A stretch of DNA of 64,000 bases. Source: Plenodomus lindquistii. Taxonomy: Eukaryota > Ascomycota > Dothideomycetes > Pleosporales > Leptosphaeriaceae. Below, in pieces: positions 39,951-50,837 of this stretch. How positions within the stretch are numbered: position 1 is the first letter of the stretch; each line of letters opens with the position of its first letter. The notes under the pieces are model-generated. The model searched no databases and was not told the origin of the DNA. It worked only from the letters and a program-made list of their open reading frames with translations. The position numbers and the translations under genes are program-made. Where the stretch lies: contig JANUWI010000001.1 of assembly GCA_025504975.1 (NCBI GenBank), positions 5,251,719-5,315,718 on the forward strand, in the 5' to 3' direction.

Positions 39951-41579
39951 TTAAATATAGCTAATATACTCTATAAATAAATAGCTAGTATAAATAAATA
40001 GCTAAACTTTACTAAAACTATACTAAATTTTATACTATTATTAAAATTTTAATATAATAATATAAAAAAGCTTTTAATTATATTTTAAATATAGTTTATA
40101 TTATAAGCTATTTAATAAAATATAGTATTTAATAATTTAAAAATAACTATAGTTTATAAAGTTATAGAAAAAACTCTATAATAATAATTTACTAGTACTA
40201 CTTTTTAATATTATTATAAATTAAATTTAAAAAATCTTTTTAATATTAAAATAAAAAAAATTAAATATATAATAAACTTTACTATAAAAAAATTTCTACT
40301 CTAGTTTACTATAATAAAAAATAGAGTATATTTTTTATTTAAAGTCTAGCACTATAATTTTACTAGAAAAAACTAAACTATAAACTTTATTAAATATAAC
40401 TTTAAATTTAAAATTAAGTTTTCTTATAAATACAATTTAAAAAAAGCTTTTTATAAAAATCTAGTAGTTATTAGTAACTAGTTCTAGTTTATACAAAATA
40501 ATAGAATTTAATATATTATTTAAAATAAAAATATTTATAAATTTAAAAAAATAAAATTTATAATAAATATTGTATTAATTAAAATAGTTATTATAAATAC
40601 TAATTTTTAAAAATATTTATAATTTATATAGTAAAATAACTAGAAGTAAACTCTAATAATCTAGAGTATTAATATAATAAAATAGGCTATTCTTTTTAAT
40701 TATACTTACTAGTAAATACTATTTTTTTTTAGTATAATAAGCCTAGCTTATTTTATAACTAGTTTATAATAATTTTTATAAATAGCTAAATTAATAATTA
40801 ATTTAGTTTAAAGTAGTTAAAGTATTTTAATTAGTATATAAAAAAATATAGTATTAGTATAATATATTTATTTAAAATTAATAATTAATAAAAACTATAA
40901 TCTATTTTAATTATACTAATATTATAAAAAATATTAAATTATAATTTATAATATATTTTTAATTTATTATATTTTTAATAGTTATTTAATATTAATTATT
41001 TTATATTTTTAAAAAAAGTATATAGCTATTAAACTAATAATTTAATATATAACTATATTAATAATATTAATAAAATTAAATTTTTATTTTATTTTATTAC
41101 TATTTCTAATATTATTATAGCTATTAGAATTTATATTTTAATATTAAAAGTAAAAAAATAGATATTTATATATAGCTAGTATTAATAGTAAAATTTATAC
41201 TAAATTTAGAAATATTAAATAGTTTAATAACTAAAGTATAATAACTATAATAATAAATATATATATAGCTAGTATTTCTAGTAAAATTCTAGATATATTT
41301 ATAAAAAAAAATTTAAAATTAAAATAAAAATAGTTAACTTTTTAAATCTATTTTATAAAATAATTATAAAAAAATTAAATACTATAATTTATCTAGTAAT
41401 TAACTATATAGTTATAAAAATAGAAAAAAATATAAAAAATATAAAATAAATAAAAATAAAACTTATATAATATAAATACTAATTTTTAAATAAATAAATA
41501 TATTATTTTTATTTTTATTTTTTTTTTTTACTTTTATATATATTTTTTTTTATAGTAAATAAAATCTATAACTCTAACA

Positions 41580-44500
41580 AGAGAACTAGCTCCCCTAGAG
41601 AATTTTTTAAGCCCTAGAGAATTCTAGGGATTTAAGACTTAAAATTACTTATTTAGGCTATTTTTAATATATTTTTAGTTTTAGTAGTCTAGTAGCTAGC
41701 CCTAGGCCTAATCTAGCTAGCCCTAAAAAAAAAAAAAAGTAGAAATTCTCTAGTGCTAGCTCTAATTCTCTAGGGCTATACTTCTAATAAAGTTAAAATT
41801 ACTTATTTATATATAAAAAGTAATTTCTATTATATAAATAGTTGCTAGTTATAGTTATAAGCTAGTGCCCTAGAGAATTTTTTTAAAAAAGTAGAAAAAA
41901 AGTAGAAATTCTCTAGTGCTAGCTCTAATTCTCTAGGGCTATACTTCTAATAAGCTTAAAATTATTTATTTATATATAAAAAGTAATTTCTATTATATAA
42001 ATAGTTGCTAGTTATAGTTATAAGCTAGTGCCCTAGAGAATTTCTCTAAAAAAGTAGAAAAAAAGTAGAAATTCTGTAGTGCAAGCTCTAATTCTCTAGA
42101 GCTATACTTCTAATAAGCTTAAAATTACTTATTTATATATAAAAAGTAATTTCTATTATATAAATAGTCGCTAGTTATAGTTATAAGCTAGTGCCCTAGA
42201 GAATTTTTGTAGAAAAAGTAGATAAAAAGTAGAAATTCTCTTGTACAAGCTGTAATTCTCTTAGGCTATATTTCTAATAAGCTTAAAATTACTTATTTAT
42301 ATATAAAAAATAATTTCTATTATATAAATAGTTGCTAGTTATAGTTATAAGCTAGTGCCCTAGAGAATTTTTGTAGAAAAAATAGAAATACTCTAGTGCT
42401 AGCTCTAATTCTCTAGGGCTATACTTCTAATAAGCTTAAAATTACTTATTTATATATAAAAAGTAATTTCTATTATATAAATAGTCGCTAGTTATAGTTA
42501 TAAGCTAGTGCCCTAGAGAATTCTTTTAAAAAAGTAGAAAAAAAGTAGAAATTCTCTAGTGCTAGCTCTAATTCTCTAGGGCTATACTTCTAATAAGCTT
42601 AAAATTACTTATTTATATATAAAAAGTAATTTCTTTTATATAATTAGTTGCTAGTTATAGTTATAAGCTAGTGCCCTAGAGAATTTTGTTAAAAAAGTAG
42701 AAAAAAAGTAGAAATTCTCTAGTGCTAGCTCTAATTCTCTAGGGCTATACTTCTAATAAGCTTAAAATTACTTATTTATATATAAAAAGTAATTTCTATT
42801 ATATAAATAGTGCCTAGTTATAGTTATAAGCAAGTGCCTTAGAGAATTTCTCTAAAAAAGTAGAAAAAAAGTAGAAATTCTCTAGTGCAAGCTCTAATTC
42901 TCTAGGGCTATACTTCTAATAAGCGTAAAATTAGTTATTTATATATAAAAAATAATTTCTATTATATAAATAGTCGCTACTTATAGTTATAAGCTAGTGC
43001 CCTAGAGAATTTTTTTAAAAAAGTAGAAAAAAAGTAGAAATTCTCTAGTGCTAGCTCTAATTCTCTAGGGCTATACTTCTAATAAGCTTAAAATTACTTA
43101 TTTATATATAAAAAGTAATTTCTTTTATATAATTAGTTGCTAGTTATAGTTATAAGCTAGTGCCCTAGAGAATTTTGTTAAAAAAGTAGAAGAAAAGTAG
43201 AAATTCTCTAGTGCTAGCTCTAATTCTCTAGAGCTATACTTCTAATAAGCTTAAAATTACTTATTTATATATAAAAAGTAATTTCTATTATATAAATAGT
43301 GCCTAGTTATAGTTATAAGCAAGTGCCTTAGAGAATTTCTCTAAAAAAGTAGAAAAAAAGTAGAAATTCTCTAGTACAAGCTCTAATTCTCTAGGGCTAT
43401 ACTTCTAATACGCGTAAAATTAGTTATTTATATATAAAAAATAATTTCTATTATATAAATAGTCGCTAGTTATAGTTATAAGCTAGTGCCCTAGAGAATT
43501 TTTTTAAAAAAGTAGAAAAAAAGTAGAAATTCTCTAGTGCTAGCTCTAATTCTCTAGGGCTATACTTCTAATAAGCTTATAATTACTTATTTATATATAA
43601 AAAGTAATTTCTATTATATAAATAGTTACTAGTTATAGTTATAAGCTAGTGCCCTAGAGAATTTTTATAGAAAAAATAGAAATTCTCTAGTACTAGCTCT
43701 AATTCTCTAGGGCTATACTTCTAATAAGCTTAAAATTACTTATTTATATATAAAAAGTAATTTCTATTATATAAATAGTTGCTAGTTATAGTTATAAGCT
43801 AGTGCCCTAAAGAATTTTTATAGAAAAAATAGAAATTCTCTAGTACTAGCTCTAATTCTCTAGGGCTATACTTCTAATAAGCTTAAAATTACTTATTTAT
43901 ATATAAAAAGTAATTTCTATTATATAAATAGTCGCTAGTTATAGTTATAAGCTAGTACCCTAGAGAATTTTTGTAGAAAAAATAGAAATTCTCTAGTGCT
44001 AGCTCTAATTCTCTAGGGCTATACTTCTAATAAGCTTAAAATTACTTATTTATATATAAAAAGTAATTTCTATTATATAAATAGTGTCTAGTTATAGTTA
44101 TAAGCTAGTGCCTTAGAGAATTTCTCTAAAAAAGTAGAAAAAAACTAGAAATTCTCTAGTGCTAGCTGTAATTCTCTAGGGCTATACTTCTAATAAGCTT
44201 AAAATTACTTATTTATATATAAAAAGTAATTTCTATTATATAAATAGTTGCTAGTTATAGTTATAAGCTAATGCCCTAGAGAATTTTTATAGAAAAAGTA
44301 GAAAAAAAGTAGAAATTCTCTAGTGCTAGCTCTAATTCTCTAGAGCTATACTTCTAATAAGCTTAAAACTATTTATTTATATATAAAAAGTAATTTCTAT
44401 TATATAAATAGTCGCTAGTTATAGTTATAAGCTAATGCCCTAGAGAATTTTTATTTTCTATTATATAAATAGTGCCTAGTTATAGTTATAAGCTAGTGCC

Positions 44501-45560
44501 TTAGAGAATTTCTCTAAAAAAGTAGAAAAAAACTAGAAATTCTCTAGTGCTAGCTGTAATTCTCTAGGGCTATACTTCTAATTAGCTTAAAATTACTTAT
44601 TTATAAATAAAAAGTAATTTCTATAATATAAATAGTGCCTAGTTATAGTTATAAGCTACTGCTTTAGAGAATTTCTCTAAAAAGAGTAGACATTCTTAAG
44701 TGCTAGCTTTAATTCTCTAGGGCTATACTTCTAATAAGCTTAAAATTACTTATTTATATATCAAAAGTAATTTCTATAATATAAATAGTGCCTAGTTATA
44801 GTTATAAGCTACTACTCTAGAGAAATCTTCTAGAAAAAGTAGATAAAAAGTAGAAATTCTCTAGTGCTAGCTGTAATTCTCTAGGGCTATACTTCTAATA
44901 AGTTTAAAATTACTTATTTATATATAAAAAATAATTTCTATTATATAAATAGTGCCTAGTTATAGTTATAAGCTAGTGCCTTAGAGAATTTTTGTAGAAA
45001 AAATAGAAATTCTCTAGTGCTAGCTCTAATTCTCTAGGGCTATACTTCTAATAAGCTTAAAATTACTTATTTATATATAAAAAGTAATTTCTATTATATA
45101 AATAGTTGCTAGTTATAGTTATAAGCTAGTGCCCTAGAGAATTTTTATAGAAAAAATAGAAATTCTCTAGTGCTAGCTCTAATTCTCTAGGGCTATACTT
45201 CTAATAAGTTTAAAATTACTTATTTTTATATAAAATATAATTTCTATTATATAAATAGTGCCTAGTTATAGTTATAAGCTAGTGCCTTAGAGAATTTCTC
45301 TAAAAAAGTAGAAAAAAAGTAGAAATTCTCTAGTGCTAGCTGTAATTCTCTAGGGCTATACTTTTAATTAGCTTAAAATTACTTATTTATAAATAAAAAG
45401 TAATTTCTATAATATAAATAGTGCCTAGTTATAGTTATAAGCTACTACTCTAGAGAAATTTTCTAGAAAAAGTTAAGATTCTCTAGTGCTAGCTCTAATT
45501 CTCTAGGGCTATACTTCTAATAAGTTTAAAATTACTTATTTATATATAAAAAATAATTTA
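41580..45560. repeat. 163-bp satellite array, about 24 copies
   Basis: The word GGGCTATACTTCTAATAAGC recurs at 41773, 41936, 42099 (variant), 42263, 42416, 42579 and 42742, and on to about 45510, so the monomer is ~163 bp with occasional ~10-bp deletions. Each monomer holds an inverted repeat AAATTACTT...AAGTAATTT around ATTTATATATAAA. It also has a dyad box CCCTAGAGAATT / AAATTCTCTAG and a TAGTTATAGTTATAAGCTA motif. Early copies (41580-41740) and late copies (44440-45560) are more diverged than central ones, as expected for an array homogenised by unequal exchange. No ORF. Confidence 0.9.
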
Positions 45561-46410
45561 TATCTCTAGAATATAGTTTTACTATATTTTATCAAAATTT
45601 TATACTAGTTTATTCTATATAATACTAAATTAGTACTATAAATAAAAGCTATAATAAAAATTATTTAGCTAAATACTAAGTAGTATAAATAATATACTTT
45701 AATACTAAGTACTCTAGTATAGACTAAAAATATATATTTATATTATAAACCTACTAAAGAATTATTATTTACTAGTACTACTTTATTAATACTATATAAT
45801 AGTATGTTTTTATAACTATAACTACTTACTATTAATTAAAGTTCTAATTTTTATATTATATTATTAGAATTTTAAGTATAATAAAGCTAAAAAAATAATA
45901 TTAAAAGTAGTTATTATTATTTTAGTAGCTAGTAGTAGTTAATAGATAGAATAAAAATTATAGTTAATAAAAATATTATTAACTATCTATAATATACCTA
46001 CAATACTAAAGAAATTTTATTATCTATATTTATATTGCTTAGCGTAAAATCCTCTACAAGATAGGTAGAATTTACTAGTTAAAGTTAGTATATAATAATC
46101 TATAATATAAATAAAGAAATAAAAATAAAAACTTACTAAAATTTACCTCTTCTAAAATAGAGTCTATTGTTGCAGAAGCCTTGTTAGGCACTAGAAAAAG
46201 TAAGCTTAAATAGTAGAAAATAATAAAATATAACTTACTAGGCCTAATTAGGTTAGTAGCAATTTAAATTTAGACTAAAAGGTCTTAATTTCTCTTTTTT
46301 AACTCTAAGTTTTCTTGTTCTAATTCGCGGATTCTAGCCTGTAAATCCACTACACCTATAATAATTATTTAAAAAATATAATAAAAAATATATAAAAAAA
46401 ATATACTTAC
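45561..46410. other. AT-rich sequence with weak minus-strand exon-like pieces
   Basis: Mostly featureless. Two minus-strand pieces look coding: about 46340-46283 reads VVDLQARIRELEQENLELKK (a leucine-zipper-like coiled coil), and about 46190-46142 reads VPNKASATIDSILEEVN followed by a GTAAAT donor. They probably continue the gene annotated next. Confidence 0.35.
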
Positions 46411-46419
46411 TTTACTTAG

Positions 46420-46754
46420 AAGCTTCTAGCTTCTGCTTTTTTTTTTATAATTTTCTTGTAATTTCTTTAATATCTTTATCCTTTTTAGATAGATAAGATA
46501 CTAAAGTACTAGTAGTACTAGTATTTTACTGTAAAATTATATAAAAATTACTTTTAGTAAGCTTATAATTATTATTAGTAAGCTATTATTATAGAAATAA
46601 TAAAAAATAACTAAAAGAAAAAAAAAAAAAAAAAAACTTACAAAGACTTTGAACTAACAGGACGTCTAGGGGGCCTTCTAGTAGGAATTACTACTTTAGG
46701 ACTAGTTGCTCTACTAGCCTGATTAGGCCTAGTAGCCCTAGTAGTAGGTACCAT
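46420..46754 (-). pseudogene. Small intron-containing coiled-coil gene, decayed
   Basis: ATG at 46754 opens a 113-nt exon encoding a Thr/Arg/Pro-rich N-terminus (MVPTTRATRPNQAS..., then IPTRRPPRRPV). It ends at a GTAAGT donor (46641-46636). Using the CTAG acceptor near 46518, the frame continues as TSTLVSYLSKKDKDIKEITR to a TAA, then KKKQKLEASK. The stop is where a CAA would become TAA by RIP. A later exon near 46340 supplies a second heptad run. Basic N-terminus plus leucine heptads is reminiscent of a bZIP or a transposon Gag-like protein, but I do not recognise it. Exon joins are inferred. Confidence 0.35.
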
Positions 46755-47770
46755 ATAAAAGTACAAAAAAAAAAGTAGAAAGAGAGTAAACTTACGTTAT
46801 TATAGACGTTTTTCTTTTCTATTTACTAATCGTACATGGGTAGGAACACTAAAAAAATAAAAGTTTTAAATAAAAAAAAATAATACTATAGCGCTAAACA
46901 ATAGAAAAAATAGATAAAAATAATATATAAAAGTATAGAATTATATAGACAAGTTAAAAAGATATAATAAGTTAAAGTTTATAAAAATCTATATACCCTT
47001 ACTACTTTAATAGTTATATTAGCTATATCTATATAATTATAATATGTTTATCTACCTATAGTATTATAGAATATAGTTTAAAAAAATTATATATTTATTA
47101 TATAATTACTAATAAATTAAGAAATTAATTAATAATAATTAATAATTATTTTTAAGTTTAACTAAGATATTATAGTAAATACTACTATAAAACATTTAAT
47201 AATTTTTCTATACTAATTCTATATAAAGTTAGTTATATTTTCCTATAGATTCTGTTATTTTAATAGCAATTTCTTTAATTAATTTCTAGTAAAAAACGTA
47301 AGATACTAAGCTTTTTCTACTAGATTATAACAAAAAAAATAATATATATATATTTTTATCTAGGTATAAATAAAATCTATATAATTTATACTATATAAAA
47401 TGCTATTCTTGTAGTTTAAGTACTATATAGTAGCTATAATATAGTATAAACCTATAGTTAAATTTTTTAATATTATAAATTTAAGTTTATTTAGTAACTT
47501 TTAAAATAAAAAAATTAACGTAAAATATATATAATATAATAATAATAGAAATCTAATTATATATTTATTATTTAAGCTACTACTTTTATTTAAAATCTAT
47601 AGCTATTAGAGCTACTTATAGAGTACCTTTTATTTAAAAACTAGCAATAACTATCTAAACTATACTATAATAATATTATTATATAGTTCTACTAATATTT
47701 TAAGTTAATAATTATATATTTTTCTATTTTTATTAGATTCTATAGTATATAATTAATACTTATTTTTCTA

Positions 47771-47817
47771 ATTAAAAACCTAGTATAAAGTAAGTTACTT
47801 TATACTAGGTTTTTAAT
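47771..47817. repeat. Perfect 23-bp inverted repeat with 1-nt centre
   Basis: Arms 47771-47793 (ATTAAAAACCTAG...) and 47795-47817 (...CTAGGTTTTTAAT) are exact reverse complements around G47794. The hairpin sits about 40 bp beyond the stop of the minus-strand gene 47855-48324. It could act as a terminator or mark the edge of an inserted element. Confidence 0.8.
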
Positions 47818-47854
47818 AACTATAAATATAAAAGTATAGTAATAAAAAACTACT

Positions 47855-48324
47855 TTATATACTAAAATCTTTTTTATTAAGATTATTATCTAGGTGTACT
47901 AGATTAGAAGTTACTATATCTAATATCTCTTTAATATTTAAATTCTTTCTATTATAAAATCCTTTCTTTTTTTCTTTAGTATTTTTATTATAATAACTTA
48001 AATAGTAGATTTGCTTATCTATTTCTTGTATAATAATAATACCTAAAGCTATTAGTTAAATTTAAAAAAATAAGTATACTACTTACTAATAGTATTTTCT
48101 AAGTCTTTATAAATAATATAAATATTTAAAAAGCTTAAAACCTGTTCTATTTTATCTCTTTTAGTAGTACTAGTAATAAGAACTTTATAGTTATTATTAG
48201 TACTATAAGAGCTAAATATTTTATTTTTAGAAAATTCTAAGCAATTAGGAAAACCTTTAACTAAGTTATAGCTTAGATTAGAAGTATCTTTATTTTCTAA
48301 ACTATTAATATTAAGTAAAGACAT
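47855..48324 (-). CDS. Hypothetical 143-residue protein, one intron
   Basis: ATG at 48324; exon 1 is 48324-48087. The intron starts GTAAGT (48086) and ends TAACTAATAG (48049), 38 nt; a second acceptor six bases on keeps the same frame. Exon 2 is 48048-47855, ending TAA. The spliced frame is 432 nt with no internal stop, remarkable in DNA this AT-rich. The product is Asn/Lys/Ile-rich, with NNYKVLITSTTKRDKIEQVL in exon 1 and YYLSYYNKNTKEKKKGFYNR in exon 2. I see no signal peptide, membrane segment or known motif. Retained ATG and CAA codons show lighter RIP than the flanks. It probably belongs with the divergent OrsD-type frame at 50838 and the similar small gene at 49408. Confidence 0.55.
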
Positions 48325-48582
48325 CTAAACAATTAGTTAAAGCTAAAATAGAGTAGTAAAATAATATACCTTAAGCTAGTAGATAGTATATAATAATATA
48401 GTAGATATTAGAGTAAAAAGATAATAGATAGAAAAAAGAATTAAAGAAAAGTAACTCTTTTTATAAAAAAAACTAGGTCTATTACTAAGTATTTACTATT
48501 TCTATACTAGTTCTATTAGAGTTAAACTTATATATAATAGATATATATAAAGCTACTTAATAATAAAAAATAAATTATTAAG

Positions 48583-48739
48583 TATTAATTATTAATTATT
48601 TATTATAAATTATTTGTTATTAATTATTAATTAATCTTTATTATTAATTATTAAATTTTAATTATTAATTATTAATTACTAATTATTAATTATTAATTAT
48701 TTATTATTAATTATTAATTATTAATTATTTATTATTTAT
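48583..48739. repeat. Heptamer array, TTATTAA orientation
   Basis: Imperfect repeats of ATTATTA/ATTAATT on a 7-bp step. It is the reverse complement of the array at 50201-50357; the two flank the small gene 49408-50033 in inverted orientation. Confidence 0.7.
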
Positions 48740-49407
48740 GCTATTATTAGTTATTAGTAATTAATTATATTATTACTTTGTAATAAGATAATAAAATAAA
48801 AAAGATTATACTATTTATTAATTATTAGTATAATTACTTAAAGATAATATAATATAATTAATTTTATACTATATATATATTATACTATAAATAGTTTTTC
48901 TAGTATATAGCTTTATTACTAGCATAACTATTTAAAATACCTAGATTTTTATAATAGAAATCTATTATACTTTACATTTATACTAAAACTATATATACTT
49001 AAAAGAGTAATACTATTTTATATACTATTATCTATAAATACTATCTATTTTAAAATCTATATAGTCCTTTTAATATATATATTAGTAATAGATAGTATAA
49101 AAAAAGTTAGAAAACTATTTTTTATTATTTTCTAGTAGTTCTAATTTATAAAATACATAGTTTAAAGAAATATAGCTTTTTTATAATTAATCTTTTTTTT
49201 AATAACTTATAAGTTTTAGTATAAATTAGTTTAAAAAAAAGTTTAATAAATAAAGAAAAAATAAAGAAAAGTTATATATAGCTTTAGATTAAAAAAAATT
49301 ATACAATTTATCTTTTTTATAATAAAACTAATAAAAATAAAATTAGCTCTTTATACTAGTAATTTAAAAATATCTCTAGTTATTACTAGATTTATTTTTT
49401 TATAAAA
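48740..49407. other. AT-rich intergenic stretch
   Basis: No open frame, repeat or RNA gene recognised. It contains the 3' flank of the minus-strand gene ending at 49408. Confidence 0.5.
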
Positions 49408-50033
49408 CTATTCTTCTAGCTCTAACTCTAGATTATTATCTAGATATAAATTCTCTAAAAAGCTAGAGTTTTCTAACTTTTCTTTATTACTTTCTAAAGT
49501 ACTACTATCTCTATTATTATTACTATCTAGAGTAGAAGCAAAGTTTCTACTATTATAAAAACTACTAACTATAGTATTAATTCTTCTAAATATAGTTAGT
49601 ATATATAGTATATTAAAGTTAAATAAACTAACCTATTATCTACTAGTATAAGTCTTTTAAAATAACTAAAGTTTTTTTTAAAATCTTCTACTTTAATAGT
49701 AGACTTTTCTTTTACTATTCTATTATTATAAATAAGATAATAATATTCTTTTTCCTATGTATTATAAACTAGAATAATAAATCTTTTATAGTTAAGTTTT
49801 AAAGCTTTATTTAAAATAAAACCTATAAAGCTTTTAACTTTATCTTTAGAAAGTAAATAGCCTAAAAAACCTATTACTTTATTACTTTTAATATCTCTAA
49901 TATTATATACTTCTTTTCCTACTATAAAAGTAGAGATAATAGAGTTATCTTTTAAAGTATTTCTAAAAAAAATATTAGGCTTTTTTAGAGCTAGCTTATA
50001 GCTATCTATATTAGAAGAAGTAAAAGAAAACAT
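49408..50033 (-). pseudogene. Hypothetical 192-codon gene with one intron and one stop
   Basis: ATG at 50033; exon 1 is 50033-49633. A 47-nt intron (49632-49586) has a GTTAGT donor, TACTAAC branch point and TTTAG acceptor. Exon 2 is 49585-49408, ending TAG. Exons total 579 nt, an exact multiple of three, and the frame is open except for one TAG at 49757-49755, where CAG->TAG by RIP is the simplest cause. Exon 1 contains LKDNSIISTFIVGKEVYNIR and DKVKSFIGFILNKALKLNYK. Exon 2 ends in a Ser/Asn-rich tail and LELELEE. No family recognised. Start, branch point and spacing suggest a real gene only lightly damaged. It is divergent to the OrsD-type frame 800 bp away. Confidence 0.5.
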
Positions 50034-50200
50034 TTTAACTATAGTAATTAGCTTAGATTATACTTTTATTTTATAATACTAACTTTAGGTTTTTAGAATT
50101 TAAGTAGTAGTTATAGAAAATAGAGTTTATATTTAAAGAATTATTCTAAACTTTTTACTCTTTAAATATTCTAACTCTATACTATATATCTAGTAGATTA

Positions 50201-50357
50201 CTAATAATTAATAATTTATAATTTATAATTAATAATTAATAATTAATAATTAATAATTAATAATTAATAATTAATAATTAATAATTAATAATTAATAATT
50301 AATAATTAATAATTAATAATTAATAATTAATAATTAATAATTAATAATTAATAATTA
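50201..50357. repeat. Heptamer array, TTAATAA orientation
   Basis: About 21 near-perfect copies of the 7-mer AATTAAT (read TTAATAA in another phase). It lies between the divergent genes 49408-50033 and 50838-55083, and is inverted relative to 48583-48739. The 7-bp step is not a TTAGGG derivative. Confidence 0.85.
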
Positions 50358-50837
50358 AAAAGCTACTTTTAATAGATAACTAATAAATTAATATAGTTTT
50401 AAACGCTTAGAGTATAGTTTATAACTTAGAACTATTAGTAATAGCTTTTTATTTTTAAGTATAAATCTAGCTCTCTTTTTTTCTTTCTAACTATCTTTAT
50501 TTATAACTCTATCTTTTACTTTTATTTTTACTTTTACTTAACTAAAGTAACTACTATTAAACTTCTTTTTATACTTTATAACCTATAATCTTTTTATATT
50601 TATTATAGTAAGTCTATCTATCTATTTTATACTTTATACCTATAGATTATAAGCTCATCTATACTAGAAAATTTTTAAAAAAAGCTATTTTCTCTACTAT
50701 AGTAATACCTATAGATTATATTATTCCTTTAAAGTAAGTTTAAAACTATCTTTTATATTTCTAAATTATATTAAATATACTAACCTCTATAAAAATAATA
50801 TATAAATAAAATAAGTATAATTTTTTTTTCTTTTATT

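Larger units (their letters stand above)
36371..41579. other. RIP-mutated AT-rich block (middle)
   Basis: After 36370 the sequence reverts to CpA/TpG-poor DNA. It includes a minisatellite (37604-37800), the 35-bp palindrome copy g and a copia LTR relic (39460). 39950-41579 becomes even poorer in G and C than the left block, with no recognisable gene. Confidence 0.75.

Noticed and set aside
41580..45560. CRISPR array
   Set aside because: Repeats and intervening sequence are both conserved at a 163-bp period, so it is a satellite with no spacers, in a eukaryotic context.
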